Shown here: piece by piece, positions 42,413-43,380 of the stretch
Numbering within the stretch: the stretch's first letter is position 1
How the letters are laid out: each line of letters opens with the position of its first letter
NCBI GenBank assembly: GCA_964551635.1
Contig: CAZKDZ010000282.1
Coordinates: 1-43,380, forward strand
Direction: 5' to 3'
DNA: 43,380 nucleotides
Origin: JAAXHE01 sp964551635
GTDB lineage: Bacteria; Latescibacterota; UBA2968; GCA-2709665
Position numbers and translations under genes: made by a program
Notes under the pieces: generated by a model
The model's input: only the letters and a program-made list of their open reading frames with translations
The model's database searches: none
Told to the model about the DNA's origin: nothing

Positions 42413-43264
42413 GTGTTAGGGAACTACGAAGTGCCCTCAATTCTGAACAGAAAGAAAGTCAGGACGCATCTGGAGAATTTCGATCTCTGTACGCTCTTCA
42501 TTGAGGAGTTGGGCTGGGACCACGGAGGCGCCGATACCGTCATTGGCGTAGGCGAGGAGTCGTTTGCCCTGGAAGCGATCGCGCACAAACGCGGCATGGT
42601 TGCTTATCAGCACGTCGCTGACTCAGAGACGACGTTTCCCGAATATGCGACTCGACGGAAAATCGAAAGAGCCGTCGCGAAGCAAGTCCGCGAACACATC
42701 ATCGTTTACGCCTCACACGACCGGACCGAACAATCATGGCAGTGGGTAAAGCGGGAGCCCGGTCAACCCGACCGACACCGGTCGGAGTCGTTCCGCAAGG
42801 ACGATACTGGAGAGCGGCTGATCCAGAAGCTGCAGAATCTCGTCTTTACACTGGACGAGGAGGAGAACCTGACGATCGTTGACGTATCCGGCCGGGTTCG
42901 CGCTGCCTTTGACGTGGAGAAGGTCACAAAACGGTTCTACGACCGATTCAAGAAGGAACACGAGGCCTTCCTGGGGTTCATCGAAGGTATCACGGATCTG
43001 GCGGATCAAGAGTGGTACGCCTCGCTGATGTTGAACCGCATGATGTTCATCTATTTCATTCAGAAGCGAGGATTCCTCGACAACAACAGCGAATACCTCC
43101 GCGACCGTCTCGAAAAGGTTCGCCAGCAATATGGAAATGGGAGATTCAACCGGTTCTACCGGCTGTTTCTATTGAGGTTGTTCCACGAAGGGCTGGGTCA
43201 GCCGGAGGCAAATCGCTCTCCGGAATTGGCGGCGCTTCTCGGCAAAGTGCCGTTTCTAACCTGA
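42413..43264 (+). CDS. Eco57I-like restriction-modification protein, N-terminal fragment interrupted by an insertion sequence
   Basis: The visible 283 residues match the N-terminal region of large fused restriction-methylase proteins (about 1000-1300 residues): FIEELGWD, then FKKEHEAFLGFIEGI, WYASLMLNRMMFIYFIQKRGFLDNN and FLLRLFHEGLG, ending LGKVPFL. In intact relatives the next residues are NGGLF; here an insertion element begins and gives ...T-stop. Neither the methylase motifs nor the target-recognition part are present. GTG 42413 starts two bases after the VapC stop; GTG 42431 is an alternative. As it stands, the restriction system is broken. Confidence 0.85.
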   Translation: MLGNYEVPSILNRKKVRTHLENFDLCTLFIEELGWDHGGADTVIGVGEESFALEAIAHKRGMVAYQHVADSETTFPEYATRRKIERAVAKQVREHIIVYASHDRTEQSWQWVKREPGQPDRHRSESFRKDDTGERLIQKLQNLVFTLDEEENLTIVDVSGRVRAAFDVEKVTKRFYDRFKKEHEAFLGFIEGITDLADQEWYASLMLNRMMFIYFIQKRGFLDNNSEYLRDRLEKVRQQYGNGRFNRFYRLFLLRLFHEGLGQPEANRSPELAALLGKVPFLT

Positions 43265-43279
43265 ATAATTCATAAAAAA

Positions 43280-43360
43280 GGTAGTTTCCATACCCAAGTC
43301 ATTGTATTATAATATGGTTACGCACATAACCATTACACAATGACATAGGAGGAAACTACC
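43280..43360 (+). promoter_or_regulatory. Inverted repeat masking the transposase ribosome binding site
   Basis: GGTAGTTTCC (43280-43289) is the exact reverse complement of GGAAACTACC (43351-43360). The right arm covers the last two Gs of AGGAGG and the whole spacer to GTG 43361. In RNA started upstream of the element both arms are present and would close the start site; RNA from the internal promoter starts past the left arm. Confidence 0.6.
43285..43313 (+). promoter_or_regulatory. Internal promoter of the insertion sequence
   Basis: A perfect TATAAT (43308-43313) has TTTCCA (43285-43290, four of six) 17 bases upstream. Transcription would start near 43320, inside the loop of the masking inverted repeat. 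A 7-bp inverted repeat (43314-43333) just downstream may be an operator. Confidence 0.55.
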
Positions 43361-43380
43361 GTGGGAGGTCAAGATAAGCA
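43361..43380 (+). CDS. Start of a putative transposase gene (3' partial)
   Basis: GTG at 43361, eight bases after AGGAGG, opens a frame that begins GGQDK and leaves the window. Only six codons are visible, so the transposase identity is inferred from its position just inside the element end. Confidence 0.4.

Larger units (their letters stand above)
43260..43380 (+). mobile_element. Left end of an insertion sequence (partial)
   Basis: Homology of the restriction gene ends at 43259/43260, and the new sequence starts CCTGAATAATTCATAAAAAA. It has its own promoter, an inverted-repeat operator (ATGGTTA-N6-TAACCAT, 43314-43333) and a start codon with AGGAGG at 43347-43352. A CCT-type end and this layout recall the IS1380 family, which is tentative. 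The rest, including the right end, is outside the window. Confidence 0.65.

Noticed and set aside
1..43380. CRISPR array
   Set aside because: No regularly spaced direct repeats of 25-40 bases are seen; the only tandem-like repeats (40988-41155) are irregular and degenerate.

Overview
The window is about 43 kb of GC-rich bacterial DNA with densely packed genes, mostly on the plus strand. No rRNA or other taxonomic marker is present. A predicted outer-membrane barrel, a bifunctional class A PBP, MutL and YchF suggest a Gram-negative bacterium. The mixture of heparinase II/III, Gfo/Idh, DUF3500, RtcB/archease and degenerate dispersed intergenic repeats resembles uncultivated lineages such as Latescibacterota or Poribacteria. 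That placement is inference.

Region 1 (1-6969) ends a partial RsmC-like methyltransferase and then carries a molybdenum hydroxylase operon: FAD subunit, 2Fe-2S subunit, two paralogous molybdopterin subunits in tandem, and a MoaD-like protein ending in GGL. A 168-bp fold-back MITE-like element (6971-7138) separates it from ychF.

Region 2 (7232-29876) is mainly housekeeping: ychF, a barrel protein, folE, two minus-strand membrane/zinc-ribbon genes, a Kelch-like propeller, class I aldolase, an unknown membrane protein coupled to a PBP1A, and DUF3500. An RNA-repair run follows, rtcB - CobW GTPase - archease, leading into mobA. Then come a pterin dehydratase, a glutaredoxin-like protein, a UdgB-type uracil-DNA glycosylase, hpt, a heparinase-type lyase, a glutamate-1-semialdehyde aminomutase-like aminotransferase, mutL, miaA and tRNA-Gly(CCC).

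Region 3 (29877-43380) is accessory. Just after the tRNA lie a DUF4160/DUF2442 pair and a PD-(D/E)XK-like nuclease. A serine hydrolase and an oxidoreductase follow. Then come three AT-richer genes: a HEPN-like protein (RX4H), a Mrr-like nuclease with a cysteine cluster, and an ExD...ECK-type nuclease. A strong promoter precedes a 1120-residue PLD-SNF2 helicase. After it come a repeat block holding a decayed GxxExxY gene, two AbrB-type antitoxin genes, one VapC toxin gene, and the N-terminal quarter or so of an Eco57I-like restriction-methylase. That last gene is cut by an insertion sequence that runs off the window. The element's start carries a TATAAT promoter and a 10-bp inverted repeat that would mask the transposase start on read-through transcripts.

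The best candidates for something undescribed are the three-gene HEPN/nuclease/nuclease cluster (33974-37059), the disrupted helicase-restriction operon with a toxin-antitoxin module inside it, and the CobW GTPase placed between RtcB and archease. All functional statements are from motif reading; no database search was possible.
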